From: an uncultured Idiomarina sp.
GTDB lineage: Bacteria; Pseudomonadota; Gammaproteobacteria; Enterobacterales; Alteromonadaceae
Assembly: GCA_946885915.1 (NCBI GenBank)
Contig: CAMPHF010000009.1
Coordinates: forward strand, 49,219 to 113,218
Length of the DNA stretch: 64,000 nucleotides
Direction: 5' to 3'
This document shows, one piece after another, positions 21,120-30,393 of the stretch (position 1 is the first letter of the stretch; each line of letters begins with the position of its first letter). Position numbers and translations under genes: made by a program. The notes beneath the pieces are model-generated. The model saw nothing but the letters and a program-made list of their open reading frames with translations. It made no database searches and was not told the DNA's origin.

Positions 21120-21908
21120 TTACTCAGCACCCGTCCAGTCTGCTAAAGCTGGCTGACGAAAGCCTTGCTGGCCCAGCGCTAACAACACATGGCCAGGCTC
21201 TATTTGCACGACGGTTAGGCCGTTCAAGCGTTCGCCTTCGAACAAGCGCCGGTCATTGAGCATGACCCAGCGTTGGTCGCGCGCGGACACGTAATTATGA
21301 GCACCATAACTAAATGGCGGTACTTGGCGGGTAAAACTGCGTGGTAACTCGCTTAACAACGGCATGGCACTTTGATCGAACTTCGGCCGCTCGTCAGTTG
21401 CAGTGGCCGCCACAGCGTCCTCAAACGCCGCCAATAATTCCGGCGACACACTACTTAAATCAAATGGCGCTGGTTCGCGCGGCGGTTCAGCGGCGGCATT
21501 GTCTGCCAGCTCGGAAGCACCGTCGAATTGCTGCGTTGAAGCTGTGGTATTGCGTTCGGCACTAGGTTCAGCATTGGGATTGGCAATAGCCTCAGCAACG
21601 CCGGTACTAGGTGATGGCGCCAGCGGTTCAGTAGGCCATGTGACGGCCATAATATCTGTTGCGGCACCGAATTCAACTGGCGTGACTGCTACTGGATCAG
21701 ACGAACTACCAACCCATTGCTGCAAAGTTGCGGTTACCCATGTGCTGTGCCAGACCAGCACCGCACATGCGATAGCCATGGTTATGCCCAGCCACCAAGC
21801 GCTCGCCGTTGTTGCAGGCGCTTCTACTGGTAGCGGCGCACGGCTAGAAACTGCAGCCGGTTGACGCGCGCCTGAGTCAGCCCGTAAATAATTCATTATT
21901 GACGCCAT
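21120..21908 (-). CDS. gspB: Type II secretion accessory protein GspB
   Basis: Bitopic inner membrane protein that works with GspA to insert the secretin through the cell wall. A short cytoplasmic start is followed by one membrane helix (about residues 38-55), then a long Ala/Pro/Glu-rich periplasmic linker, and the T2SSB domain at the end: VPPFSYGAHNYV, RWVMLNDRRLFEGERL and VLLALGQQGFRQPALADW. ATG 21908 overlaps gspA by 13 bases; an in-frame ATG at 21896 would make a TAATG junction. MASIMNYLRAD resembles the usual GspB start, so I favour the longer form. Confidence 0.82.
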   Translation of the reverse strand: MASIMNYLRADSGARQPAAVSSRAPLPVEAPATTASAWWLGITMAIACAVLVWHSTWVTATLQQWVGSSSDPVAVTPVEFGAATDIMAVTWPTEPLAPSPSTGVAEAIANPNAEPSAERNTTASTQQFDGASELADNAAAEPPREPAPFDLSSVSPELLAAFEDAVAATATDERPKFDQSAMPLLSELPRSFTRQVPPFSYGAHNYVSARDQRWVMLNDRRLFEGERLNGLTVVQIEPGHVLLALGQQGFRQPALADWTGAE

Positions 21909-23431
21909 GCTTGTACCTCCGCGGAATCTAACAGTCCGGCCGGAAGTTGCGCCGCCGATGAGGTCGGCGCAACGGCTCGGGTAAGTTTGGGTACCCGATT
22001 ATTCTGCCATTGACTGAGCCAGATAAGCGTTGGCGCGTCAAAAGTACCGGTAATAGGCAAGCCACTATCCGCTTGTAAAGTGGACCAAACATCCGGCGCA
22101 ATTGCCGGCGGTAAGCTTTGTAAGCTGCTCAGTTGCGGATAAATTTGCTGCAACTGCTGCCACACCCAGTCGCGATAGCGCTCAGCTTGCTGCGGATAAC
22201 CCACCGGCGGTTGCCAAATAACCAGCACCTGCCCAGTCCAGTCTTTGGGCACATCAGCGCCATCGCGGCTGCCAATAAAGTGCCAATCGCCAGCGGAACG
22301 TTGCAGCAACAATGGTAAATTCAGCGCCAGCGCTTCATGCAATCGCAGAGCACCTTGCCAGCAATTCATTCGATAGTTCTGCAGCCAGTCACACAAGGGC
22401 TCTCGACCTTGATATTGAGGCAATTGCCAGCGTTGTAGCAGTTGTTCAACCGCCGGTGGTTCCGGTGCTGGCGCCGCCGGCAACAGCATTAATCTAGTCG
22501 CGAGCGCCATACCGCCACCCACCAAGCCACCGAGCAACAGCGCGCGTAGCCAACCCTGCCACTTGGCCCCGGCCGCACGTGGTTCAATACTTGCGACATC
22601 GCCATCCACTTCAATAATGGCCAGCTGCATGTGTTTAGCAAATACTTGTTGAGCACCATCAGCCGCTGCTAACACCAGGGCGCGATGAGCAAGCACGTTA
22701 ATCCGTCGAGGGATTCCGCCCGCGGCCGCAAATAGCTTTTTAATGGCGGCGCCAGCAAATAACGGTTGCGGCTGTCCAGCCACTTGCAGTCGATAGGCTA
22801 GGTAACGCTCTGTTTCTGCAATATTAAGCGGCAGTAAGTGGTAGCGCGCCGTAATGCGCTGCGCAATTTGCCGGAGTTCGCGTTGTTGTAACACACCGTG
22901 CAATTCAGGCTGACCAATTAAAATCACCCGCAGTAATTTTTCTTGATCGGTTTCTAAATTAGTCAGCAGCCGCAGTTGCTCTAACACCGAAGCCTGTAAA
23001 TGCTGCGCTTCATCAATCAGCACCATGGCTTGGGCACCAGCTTGGTGGGTGGCGAGTAGGAAGCGTGAAAGTGCGTCGGTGAGTTCCTTCAAACTCGGTT
23101 GGTTGGTGCTTAATTCAATACCAAATTCATCGCACAAGGTAGCCAACAACTCATGCTCACTTAACAGCGGGTTCAAAATAAAGGCAATTTTCACTCGCTC
23201 ATCAACTTGTTCGAGCAAAGCTCTTGATACCGTCGTTTTGCCAGTTCCCACCTCGCCAGTTAGCAGCACAAATCCACCGCTGCCATCGAGCCCTTCACGC
23301 AAATGCGTCAGCGCTTGTTGATGACGCTCACTCAAGAATAAAAAATGCGGATCAGGCGCAATCGAAAATGGTTCAGAATATAAACCAAAGTGGCGTAAGT
23401 AAGCTGGTTTGGTGTGGCTTTCACCGCTCAT
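21896..23431 (-). CDS. gspA: ExeA/GspA-family AAA ATPase
   Basis: Inner membrane ATPase that binds peptidoglycan and, with GspB, assists assembly of the type II secretion secretin. The N-terminal AAA domain has Walker A GEVGTGKTT (about 59-67) and Walker B MVLIDEAQHL, followed by RVILIGQPEL and the GGIPRRIN arginine motif. One membrane helix lies at about 291-311. The periplasmic part ends in a peptidoglycan-binding domain (DSGLPITGTFDAPTLIWL). It is 511 residues. The pair gspA-gspB stands apart from any gspC-N cluster in this window. The shared upstream region with cca contains nested inverted repeats. Confidence 0.9.
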   Translation of the reverse strand: MSGESHTKPAYLRHFGLYSEPFSIAPDPHFLFLSERHQQALTHLREGLDGSGGFVLLTGEVGTGKTTVSRALLEQVDERVKIAFILNPLLSEHELLATLCDEFGIELSTNQPSLKELTDALSRFLLATHQAGAQAMVLIDEAQHLQASVLEQLRLLTNLETDQEKLLRVILIGQPELHGVLQQRELRQIAQRITARYHLLPLNIAETERYLAYRLQVAGQPQPLFAGAAIKKLFAAAGGIPRRINVLAHRALVLAAADGAQQVFAKHMQLAIIEVDGDVASIEPRAAGAKWQGWLRALLLGGLVGGGMALATRLMLLPAAPAPEPPAVEQLLQRWQLPQYQGREPLCDWLQNYRMNCWQGALRLHEALALNLPLLLQRSAGDWHFIGSRDGADVPKDWTGQVLVIWQPPVGYPQQAERYRDWVWQQLQQIYPQLSSLQSLPPAIAPDVWSTLQADSGLPITGTFDAPTLIWLSQWQNNRVPKLTRAVAPTSSAAQLPAGLLDSAEVQAWRQ

Positions 23432-23466
23432 ATTTTACAAGCACCCTTCAAACGTTGCCCATCGGT

Positions 23467-23527
23467 CTAGCCGATGAGGTGCGATAGTTAAAACCTGAGT
23501 GTACCGACTCACTTGCTAATCGGCTAG
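23467..23527. promoter_or_regulatory. Nested inverted repeats between gspA and cca
   Basis: A perfect 9-bp inverted repeat, CTAGCCGAT at 23467-23475 and ATCGGCTAG at 23519-23527, encloses a second one, TGAGT-GTACCG-ACTCA. A third small palindrome, ATCGG-TCTAG-CCGAT, overlaps the left arm. The region separates two divergent genes and is a good candidate for operators or a cruciform. No T run follows, so it is not a terminator. Confidence 0.4.
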
Positions 23528-23576
23528 TGATTCGCCATCATTTGCTTTCATTCTTCATGGCTAGGTGCAAAGCACG

Positions 23577-24683
23577 GTGCAAATCTATTTAGTCGGTGGC
23601 GCGGTACGCGACAAATTACTCGGTAAACCAGTGCGTGAGCGCGACTACGTGGTGGTAGGCGCAACGCCTGCACAACTCATTGCACTTGGCTACACCCAGG
23701 TTGGCAAAGATTTCCCCGTGTTTTTACATCCGCAAACCAAGGCGGAACATGCGCTAGCGCGCACCGAGCGCAAGAATGGTCGCGGCTATACTGGGTTTAG
23801 TGTCTATGCGGCTCCAGATGTCACCCTTGAACAGGATTTGATCAGACGCGATCTGACGGTAAACGCTATTGCTGAGGCGCCCGATGGTACCCTCATCGAT
23901 CCGTTTGGTGGTCGTGCTGATATCGCGGCACGGGTGCTGCGCCATGTCTCACCGGCATTTATTGAGGATCCATTACGAGTATTGCGAGTCGCGCGCTTTG
24001 CAGCCCGGTTTGCTGCAGATGGTTTTCAGGTCGCGCCAGAGACGATTGAGTTAATGCAAGAAATTGCGCGTTCTGGTGAACTTGACCATTTAGCCGGTGA
24101 ACGTGTGTGGCATGAGTTTTATCGAGCGCTTTGCGGACCAACGCCTTGGGTATTTCTCACCACATTAAACGCGGCACAGGCGCTGACACCATGGTTCACA
24201 CCCTGGCAAGACCCGCGTAATTTAGACCGCAGTGTGGCGTTGCTGCAAGCCCTACAACTGCCCCTTGATAGCTCAGACGAACAGGGCTTATTAAGGTTAG
24301 CAACGGTTGCTGCCCCACTGTCGACCGACACCATTAAACACCTCGCCAAGCTGCAACGCTGGCCGAATGATGCGCGGCGGCATGCGCTCGTCGCGAGTCA
24401 GTGGTTTGAAGCTGAACTCAATCTTGAAAGCCTGTGGCAATTGCTACAACAAAGTGGCTGGTTTAAACAGCCTGCTGAACTCGATAATTTTCGGCCGGTG
24501 CTTAACGCATTAGGCTATTCACCAGCATTCTTACAGGCGCTAGCGCAAGTTTTGAGCGATTGTGCTGACATAGATGTGGCGGTACTTATTGCTCAAGGTT
24601 TACAGGGCGCCGAGCTCGGTGCGGCGATTCGCCAGCAACAGTTACAACGGCTGGCGCCCCTCGTGAATGGCTCCGCGGCTTAA
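23577..24683 (+). CDS. cca: CCA-adding enzyme (tRNA nucleotidyltransferase), no HD domain
   Basis: Adds or repairs the 3' CCA of tRNAs. Class II nucleotidyltransferase head: [22 protein letters not shown] (catalytic carboxylates), [32 protein letters not shown] and [16 protein letters not shown], all close to E. coli Cca. At about 368 residues it lacks the C-terminal HD phosphohydrolase domain of the 412-residue E. coli enzyme: no HD pair follows the head. Both GTG 23565 and GTG 23577 are possible starts; 23577 places QIYLVGG at the family's N-terminus with AGG 11 bases upstream. Its stop overlaps that of convergent uppP. Confidence 0.93.
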   Translation: MQIYLVGGAVRDKLLGKPVRERDYVVVGATPAQLIALGYTQVGKDFPVFLHPQTKAEHALARTERKNGRGYTGFSVYAAPDVTLEQDLIRRDLTVNAIAEAPDGTLIDPFGGRADIAARVLRHVSPAFIEDPLRVLRVARFAARFAADGFQVAPETIELMQEIARSGELDHLAGERVWHEFYRALCGPTPWVFLTTLNAAQALTPWFTPWQDPRNLDRSVALLQALQLPLDSSDEQGLLRLATVAAPLSTDTIKHLAKLQRWPNDARRHALVASQWFEAELNLESLWQLLQQSGWFKQPAELDNFRPVLNALGYSPAFLQALAQVLSDCADIDVAVLIAQGLQGAELGAAIRQQQLQRLAPLVNGSAA

Positions 24684-25474
24684 ACAAACCACACAAATAA
24701 CACCACCCCAAGCGCCAGTCGATAAATGACAAAGGGTAGCATGCCCATGCGTTCAATCACTTTCAAAAATAGGTGAATACAGGCATACGCACTCAAAAAT
24801 GAGAGCACCACACCTAGGCCCATGGCTTGCCAATCGACCGGCGTTGCCGCCTGCGAAAGTTTTAATACTTGATAAGTGCCAGCGGCGGCAATCACCGGAA
24901 TAGATAGCAAGAACGAAAAGCGCGCAGCCGCCGTTTTCGACAGCCCAATCATTAATCCCACGGTCATGGTAATGCCTGAACGAGAAGTGCCGGGAATAAG
25001 CGCTAATACCTGTGAAAACCCTATAATCAATGCTTGTTTAAGTGATAATTGCGCCATTTGCTGACGCTCACTCGCACGCGCATCAGCCCACCACAACAGT
25101 AAACCGAATAAAATAGTGGTAGTGGCTATCACAACAGTGGCTCGGGCAAAATTCTCAATCACCCCCGCGAATAGGAACCCAAAACCAAGTGCCGGGAGGG
25201 TTGCCCAGAGAATCAGCCAAGCCAAGCGGCTATGTTCGTTATGTTGACCACGCCAGCTGGCAAACCAACCCATTAATAATTGACCAACCTGCGCCCGAAA
25301 ATAACTCACCACAGCCAGCAAAGTACCGACGTGAACTGCGACGTCAAAGGCTAAACCTTGATCTTGCCAACCCAATAATTGCGAAGGCAAAATTAAGTGC
25401 GCGGAACTCGAAATCGGAAGGAACTCGGTAAGGCCTTGAATAAGCGCGAGAATGGCAACTTCAATAAAACTCAT
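24680..25474 (-). CDS. uppP: Undecaprenyl-diphosphate phosphatase
   Basis: Integral membrane enzyme (BacA/UppP) that recycles undecaprenyl pyrophosphate, the lipid carrier for peptidoglycan and O-antigen precursors. The two signature regions are intact: [14 protein letters not shown] near the N-terminus and [14 protein letters not shown] in the middle. The 264 residues contain about eight hydrophobic segments, normal for the family. It sits 12 bases after folK in a leftward folB-folK-uppP run. Its stop is shared with convergent cca inside TTAA. Confidence 0.96.
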   Translation of the reverse strand: MSFIEVAILALIQGLTEFLPISSSAHLILPSQLLGWQDQGLAFDVAVHVGTLLAVVSYFRAQVGQLLMGWFASWRGQHNEHSRLAWLILWATLPALGFGFLFAGVIENFARATVVIATTTILFGLLLWWADARASERQQMAQLSLKQALIIGFSQVLALIPGTSRSGITMTVGLMIGLSKTAAARFSFLLSIPVIAAAGTYQVLKLSQAATPVDWQAMGLGVVLSFLSAYACIHLFLKVIERMGMLPFVIYRLALGVVLFVWFV

Positions 25475-25486
25475 AGTTAGGTCCTG

Positions 25487-26014
25487 TTACCGCCCGGCGT
25501 GCGCACGCGACGCAGGCGAAATAAATTCAAAATCAATTGGATGGAGCAAAGTACTACCGCTAAAAGCTTGCCACAATTGCCAATAGCAAAGGTTCTCAGT
25601 GGGATGCACCAGCAGCGGCGAAAGTTCCGCCAAAGGCCACAATACAAAGGCGTTTTCTAAAATTTCGGCGCGTGGTAACTGCGGGTCGGCACGGCGTTGC
25701 ATATCATCGTATAGCAACACATCAATATCTAGAGTGCGTGGGCTATATTTTGGTGCATCGGGGTGATGTCCGTGCGCCATTTCGATAGTTTTGCAGATTT
25801 GCTGGACGTCTTGAACGCTTCGGTGGGTATGAAAACTTACCACTAAATTATAAAAATCAGAGCCTGCGAATCCAACCGCTGCACTCTCGAAAACCCGCGA
25901 ACACCGAAAACTGGTCGCGCCCAGTTCAGTATCGAGCTGCAGCGCATTCACTCCCGCGCTAATGTGCCGCGCGCGATCTAAATTCGAACCTAAGCCTAAG
26001 TGCACTAATGCCAT
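25487..26014 (-). CDS. folK: 6-hydroxymethyl-dihydropterin pyrophosphokinase
   Basis: Transfers pyrophosphate from ATP to 6-hydroxymethyl-7,8-dihydropterin in folate synthesis. The N-terminal LGLGSNL, the central pair of aspartates in TLDIDVLLYDD and the PRAEILENAFVLWPL segment are the HPPK signatures. It is 175 residues, with a slightly longer tail than usual. It directly follows folB, which catalyses the step before it, so the two likely form a folate operon with uppP as a passenger. Confidence 0.93.
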   Translation of the reverse strand: MALVHLGLGSNLDRARHISAGVNALQLDTELGATSFRCSRVFESAAVGFAGSDFYNLVVSFHTHRSVQDVQQICKTIEMAHGHHPDAPKYSPRTLDIDVLLYDDMQRRADPQLPRAEILENAFVLWPLAELSPLLVHPTENLCYWQLWQAFSGSTLLHPIDFEFISPASRAHAGR

Positions 26015-26027
26015 AGCGACAGTAAAC

Positions 26028-26396
26028 CTAATTGTCCGCTGCGGCGCGGCGACGGGTCAGCTGTACCGCGACCGATTCAGCGCTTGGCACTGCACCGGGC
26101 TTCGCCACCTTCACGGTAACTTGCGTCACCCCGAATTGCTGTAGTACTAACGCACAGATTTCGGTCGCTACTCGTTCAATTAATTGCCGTGGCTCACGAC
26201 TTACTAGTGCCGATACGGCCTCGCTCACAGCAGCATAATCTAGCGCATCGGCTAAGGCGTCGGTTGCACCTGCCGCAGCGCAATCCCTATCCATGTACAA
26301 ATCGATCACCAACTGCTGTTTAATTTGCTGCTCCCACTCATACACACCGATAGTGGCAGCTACTTTCAATCCTTCAATTATCACCGTATCGGCCAT
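26028..26396 (-). CDS. folB: Dihydroneopterin aldolase
   Basis: Converts dihydroneopterin to 6-hydroxymethyl-dihydropterin. At 122 residues with the start ADTVIIEGLKVAATIGVYEWEQQ it carries the conserved Glu of the pterin site. LDYAAVSEAVSALV and FQLIE-like RQLIERVATEICALVL follow, and the catalytic Lys is in VKVAKPGAVPSAESV. First gene of the folB-folK-uppP group, divergent from plsY with about 75 bases between starts. Confidence 0.95.
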   Translation of the reverse strand: MADTVIIEGLKVAATIGVYEWEQQIKQQLVIDLYMDRDCAAAGATDALADALDYAAVSEAVSALVSREPRQLIERVATEICALVLQQFGVTQVTVKVAKPGAVPSAESVAVQLTRRRAAADN

Positions 26397-26470
26397 AGTA
26401 ATTCTCTATTAAAGTGCTTATGCTTAAGGCATGCAAACTAGCTCAACCGCAGGATAAGTCGAATCCTTAC

Positions 26471-27070
26471 ATGACTGCTCTTATTCTTCTGGCAATTCTG
26501 GTTGCCTATCTCATCGGTTCCATCAGCAGCGCGGTTCTTATTTGCCGCCTGTTTGGTTTACCCGATCCGCGGCAGAACGGTTCCAATAACCCCGGCGCGA
26601 CCAACGTTTATCGTTTGGGCGGTAAATGGCCAGCGCTACTCACATTATTCGCTGATGTGTTAAAGGGCATGATCCCAGTATGGGGCTCATACTTTCTAAA
26701 TATACCGCCATTTTACCTAGGCATGATTGCCGTCGCTGCATGCCTCGGCCACATTTTTCCGCTGTACTTTCATTTCCGCGGCGGCAAAGCTGTTGCGACC
26801 GCGCTTGGCGCTATGTTCCCAGTCGCTTGGGAAATGGCGCTGCTACTCATTGTCACCTGGTTGGTCGTGTTCAGAATCAGTCGAGTGTCATCACTCGCCG
26901 CGTTGTTGACCGTAACCCTTGCACCTGTATATGCGTTCTGGATAAAGCCACAATACACGGTACCGGTGATCATGATTTCGCTTTTGATCCTGTGGCGTCA
27001 TCAAGCCAACATCGCCCGCCTATCGAGCGGCAAAGAAACTAGCTTTCGGCGCCGACCACCGGCGGATTAA
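26471..27070 (+). CDS. plsY: Acyl-phosphate glycerol-3-phosphate acyltransferase
   Basis: Inner membrane acyltransferase of phospholipid synthesis, using acyl-phosphate from PlsX. The three PlsY motifs are present: [19 protein letters not shown] with [33 protein letters not shown], and [14 protein letters not shown]. Five or so membrane segments; 199 residues. ATG 26471 ([17 protein letters not shown]) matches the E. coli start; an upstream in-frame start at 26414 would add 19 polar residues. It overlaps convergent tsaD by 32 bases. Confidence 0.95.
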   Translation: MTALILLAILVAYLIGSISSAVLICRLFGLPDPRQNGSNNPGATNVYRLGGKWPALLTLFADVLKGMIPVWGSYFLNIPPFYLGMIAVAACLGHIFPLYFHFRGGKAVATALGAMFPVAWEMALLLIVTWLVVFRISRVSSLAALLTVTLAPVYAFWIKPQYTVPVIMISLLILWRHQANIARLSSGKETSFRRRPPAD

Positions 27071-28082
27071 GCTCATTCAAAGGCCAGCGTGGCTTGGTGA
27101 CAATGGCTAACCCAGTCTGCTCACCCGCGGCTAAACGTTGCGCTCCCGCATAAGCAATCATGGCGCCGTTATCAGTACAAAACTCTTGTCTGGGGAAGTA
27201 CACTTCACCACCGCGCCGCTTAAGCTCTTGCTGCAACTGTGCTCTTAATTCAACATTCGCACTTACCCCACCGGCAACCACCAAGCGCTTTAAGCCGGTC
27301 TGTTGTAATGCACGTTTACACTTGATCAGCAAAGTGTCGACGACTGCTGCTTGGAACGCTGCCGCGATATCAGCTTGGATTTGTGCGTCATCGGGTTGGT
27401 CAGCTAGTTCTGCTGCGATGGTATTGGCTGCAAAGGTTTTCAAGCCACTAAAAGAAAAGTCGAGGCCAGGGCGGTCCGTCATCGGCCGCGGAAAGTGATA
27501 GCGTCCAGGCCGCCCTTGTTCCGCGAGTTTCGCTAAGCGCGGGCCGCCGGGGTATGCGAGCCCCATTAATTTAGCCGTTTTATCAAAGGCTTCGCCCGCT
27601 GCATCATCCACCGATTCGCCCAAAATTTCATAAGCCCCAATCGCATTCACACGCACTAACTGAGTGTGTCCGCCTGAGACTAACAAAGCGACAAACGGAA
27701 ACTCGGGGGCATTGTCCTCTAACATCGGCGCCAGCAAATGCCCTTCCATGTGATGCACCGCAAGCGCTGGTACATCCCAGCCGTAAGCAATGCTTCTGGC
27801 AACGCAAGCACCAACGAGCAACGCACCAACTAAGCCAGGTCCAGCGGTGTAGGCAACACCAGCAATGTCGTTAGGGCGCAAGTTCGCGGTTGTTAGCGCG
27901 CGTTCGATGAGGGGTAATAGTTTGCGAACATGGTCGCGCGAGGCAAGTTCAGGTACAACGCCACCATAGTCAGCATGCAACTTCACTTGGGAGTACAGTT
28001 CGTGCGCTAGCAACCCCTGCTCGGTGCAGTACACCGCTACGCCCGTCTCGTCGCAGGAAGTTTCAATACCTAACACGCGCAT
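27039..28082 (-). CDS. tsaD: tRNA threonylcarbamoyladenosine transferase
   Basis: Catalytic subunit that transfers threonylcarbamoyl to A37 of ANN-decoding tRNAs, with TsaB and TsaE. ASKHA fold starting [14 protein letters not shown], metal-binding HHMEGH, and [33 protein letters not shown] and [13 protein letters not shown] 28082 gives 347 residues and the family start; the frame is open 10 codons further. The rpsU gene that diverges from tsaD in many gammaproteobacteria is not present. A hairpin region and a PhoD-like gene lie upstream instead. Confidence 0.96.
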   Translation of the reverse strand: MRVLGIETSCDETGVAVYCTEQGLLAHELYSQVKLHADYGGVVPELASRDHVRKLLPLIERALTTANLRPNDIAGVAYTAGPGLVGALLVGACVARSIAYGWDVPALAVHHMEGHLLAPMLEDNAPEFPFVALLVSGGHTQLVRVNAIGAYEILGESVDDAAGEAFDKTAKLMGLAYPGGPRLAKLAEQGRPGRYHFPRPMTDRPGLDFSFSGLKTFAANTIAAELADQPDDAQIQADIAAAFQAAVVDTLLIKCKRALQQTGLKRLVVAGGVSANVELRAQLQQELKRRGGEVYFPRQEFCTDNGAMIAYAGAQRLAAGEQTGLAIVTKPRWPLNELNPPVVGAES

Positions 28083-28120
28083 AACGACTTCGCCCCATGC
28101 AAAATGACTCAATAATTTTA

Positions 28121-28148
28121 GCCGAGTTTAACCTCAGCCAAACTCGGC
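28121..28148 (-). terminator. Hairpin between PhoD-like gene and tsaD
   Basis: A perfect 9-bp stem GCCGAGTTT / AAACTCGGC with a 10-base loop. Read leftward it is followed by an A/T-rich stretch (TAAAATTATT) rather than a clean T run, so it is at best a weak terminator for the upstream gene, or a regulatory hairpin before tsaD. A third copy of CCGAGTT occurs at about 28164. Confidence 0.45.
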
Positions 28149-28199
28149 AAGGGCGCTAGTTTACCGAGTTCGCAGCGGGTTTGCTACCGTCAGCAAGCA

Positions 28200-29306
28200 T
28201 CAATTCTCAGGCGTCGTGGTCACTGGTGCTAGGTTAGCGGCAGGCGTTGCCTCGGCGGCAAGTTGACGTTCACTAATCACGCGACCATCAACATCTCGAG
28301 TGGCCAAAATAACCCGTGGCTCTGCCGCTTCCCAGGTCATCTCAATTGATGCATAACGGCTATCGGTACTTGCCGCACCACGGCGATAGCTATTGGCTGG
28401 AATAAACGGACTAGGCTGATTCACACTACCTGTTACCACTTCCCAAAGCTGCGCATCCTGCGCATAGTTAATCTCGCCAAAACCACGCCCACCGCTCACG
28501 ATAACGGTATTGGTAAGTGGTGTTAACAGCTTCAGTAAGCGCTCCCGTTCCGCTGGAAATAATGCCCAACTATCAAAGCCATCCGCGTCATTTAGCACCG
28601 GCACTGTGGAGGCAATAATGCGCAACCCGGCGGGCTCGGCTAACTTCGCTGCTAACCACTGCCACTGCTGCTCACCCAAAAGCTCGCCAGTTGCGGCCAC
28701 CGGCCAAGGCCCCCGCTCATGCCACCAATACTGCCACTGTGCGGCGAACCAGTTTTGTTTATTAAGTGGAGCCCGATGCCAACGAGTATCAAGCATTAAC
28801 ACCTGCACGTCGTATGGGGACTGACCAAACCGCAGCTCACCGTAGAGCGCATCAGTACGATAAAAACGTTCAGTCGTATAAGGTTCGTTCCAATAATCAA
28901 GGAAGTGATAACGCAGATCGGCTTTGTAGGCATTGCGGCGGTCGCTATAACCTTTCATCGAAAAATCTTCAGCATCCCAAATTGGCATGGTCAACGCGTT
29001 TTGTCGCAGCAAGCGCAACCCACGTACCCGAGTTAACACTTCATAAGCGCGATTCAGGTCGTCAAAATCGTCCGCATCGGCAGCTATCATGTTACCGAGC
29101 ACAAGTGCGGCGTCTGGACCATAGCGCAACATTGCGTCAAAGGCAGGCCGAGCCTCACTCGGATCCATGCAGCACAAGGCCACAACCCGAACATAGTTCT
29201 TATGAGCGGGTTGAGCATGCGCCGGTTCGCCACTACCACTCCACAACAGCGCGCCTAGCGCACTAGCCCAAATCAACCGTTGCATTACTGAGCGTATCGC
29301 CGCCAC
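28200..29306 (-). CDS. PhoD-like metallophosphatase fold protein, active site lost
   Basis: Exported protein of about 368 residues with the layout of PhoD-type alkaline phosphatases: LMLDTRWHR, LLGEQQWQWLAAKLAEP, LRIIAST, then FPAERERLLKLL and VSGGRGFGEI. The metal-binding residues appear replaced. GDxxYAD is GNMIAAD (about 71-77), DDHD is DAED (about 111-114), and SGDRH is SGGRG (about 271-275); the usual GSC near the start is ALCC. It is therefore probably not a phosphatase. A signal peptide ends near PAHA. GTG 29306 is chosen for its AAGGGA site; ATG 29285 and GTG 29321 also fit. It overlaps the end of pilU, suggesting co-expression. Confidence 0.72.
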   Translation of the reverse strand: MAAIRSVMQRLIWASALGALLWSGSGEPAHAQPAHKNYVRVVALCCMDPSEARPAFDAMLRYGPDAALVLGNMIAADADDFDDLNRAYEVLTRVRGLRLLRQNALTMPIWDAEDFSMKGYSDRRNAYKADLRYHFLDYWNEPYTTERFYRTDALYGELRFGQSPYDVQVLMLDTRWHRAPLNKQNWFAAQWQYWWHERGPWPVAATGELLGEQQWQWLAAKLAEPAGLRIIASTVPVLNDADGFDSWALFPAERERLLKLLTPLTNTVIVSGGRGFGEINYAQDAQLWEVVTGSVNQPSPFIPANSYRRGAASTDSRYASIEMTWEAAEPRVILATRDVDGRVISERQLAAEATPAANLAPVTTTPEN

Positions 29307-30384
29307 TAATCCCTTCCCCACTTAATTTAATTTTTAAGCGCAGATCGTTCGGCGCATCTGCATGACGCAAAGCCTCATCCAACTCAATTTGCCCGCTTTT
29401 GTACAGCGCGAACAGCGCTTGATCGAAAGTCTGCATGCCAATCTCGGTCGATTTCGACATGATTTCCTTCAATTCACTTAATTCAGCAGTGGCTATTTTT
29501 TCTGCCACAATCGGACTATTAAGCAATACTTCTATAGCGGCAACTCGGCCTCCAGCTTTAGCCGGAACCAGCTGCTGTGCCACAATTGCACGTAAATTTA
29601 ACGACAAATCAAACATTAATTTGCCGACTTTCTCTTTCGGCACCAAATGCATGATCCGCTCTATAGCTTGGTTCGCGTTATTGGCGTGCAGGGTGGCAAC
29701 ACATAAATGACCGGTTTCCGCAAACGTCAGCGCGTATTCCATGACTTCCTGCGAGCGGATTTCTCCCACTAAAATGACATCGGGGGCCTGCCGCAACGAG
29801 CTTTTCAACGCCGCCTCAAAAGATTCAGTGTCAGTACCAACCTCGCGCTGAGTAACCATACAGCCGCGGTGTTCATGAACAAATTCAATCGGATCTTCAA
29901 TCGTCAGAATATGACCGTGTGAGTGCTGATTACGGTGCCCAAGTAAAGCCGCAAGGGATGTTGACTTACCAGTGCCGGTGCCGCCGACGACCAGCATTAA
30001 ACCGCGCTTCGCCATGATCACTTTGCTCAGAATATCCGGCAATTTCAGCTGTTCAACGGAGGGAATGTCAGTCACAATTCGACGGATCACCATACCTGCC
30101 TGCTGTCGCTGCCAAAATGCACTCACCCGGAACCGACCGATACCCTCAATTGCAATCGCAAAGTTCGCCTCTTGCTGACGATGGTATTGCTCCCGTAACG
30201 CTTCTTTCATGCTGGATTCAACCAAAGCTAAGGCTTGGTCTGGGCTGAGTCGAGCGTCACTAAGCGGCATTAACTCGCCATCAATTTTAGCGCTTGGTGC
30301 AAGTCCACTGGTGATAAACAAATCCGAGGCATTGCGGCTCACCATTGTGGTTAATAGTTCATGTAACGACTCTGTTGCACTCAT
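29263..30384 (-). CDS. pilU: Type IV pilus retraction ATPase PilU
   Basis: Accessory retraction motor of type IV pili, acting with PilT at the inner membrane. It has an N-terminal PAS-like domain, then the secretion ATPase core with Walker A GGTGTGKSTSLA, the Asp box around HILTIEDPIEFVHEH, DVILVGEIRSQEVM and the His box GHLCVATLHANNANQ. Length of 373 residues is typical for PilU. It lies 9 bases after pilT, the conserved pilT-pilU order. Confidence 0.95.
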   Translation of the reverse strand: MSATESLHELLTTMVSRNASDLFITSGLAPSAKIDGELMPLSDARLSPDQALALVESSMKEALREQYHRQQEANFAIAIEGIGRFRVSAFWQRQQAGMVIRRIVTDIPSVEQLKLPDILSKVIMAKRGLMLVVGGTGTGKSTSLAALLGHRNQHSHGHILTIEDPIEFVHEHRGCMVTQREVGTDTESFEAALKSSLRQAPDVILVGEIRSQEVMEYALTFAETGHLCVATLHANNANQAIERIMHLVPKEKVGKLMFDLSLNLRAIVAQQLVPAKAGGRVAAIEVLLNSPIVAEKIATAELSELKEIMSKSTEIGMQTFDQALFALYKSGQIELDEALRHADAPNDLRLKIKLSGEGISGGDTLSNATVDLG

Positions 30385-30393
30385 AAAAGCTCC

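Noticed and set aside
21403..21864. 153-residue reading frame opposite gspB
   Set aside because: Mirror of the Ala/Pro-rich GspB linker; low complexity and no ribosome site.
28766..29266. 166-residue reading frame opposite the PhoD-like gene
   Set aside because: Composition rich in His, Arg and Gln and no family; shadow of a signal-peptide protein with clear similarity on the other strand.
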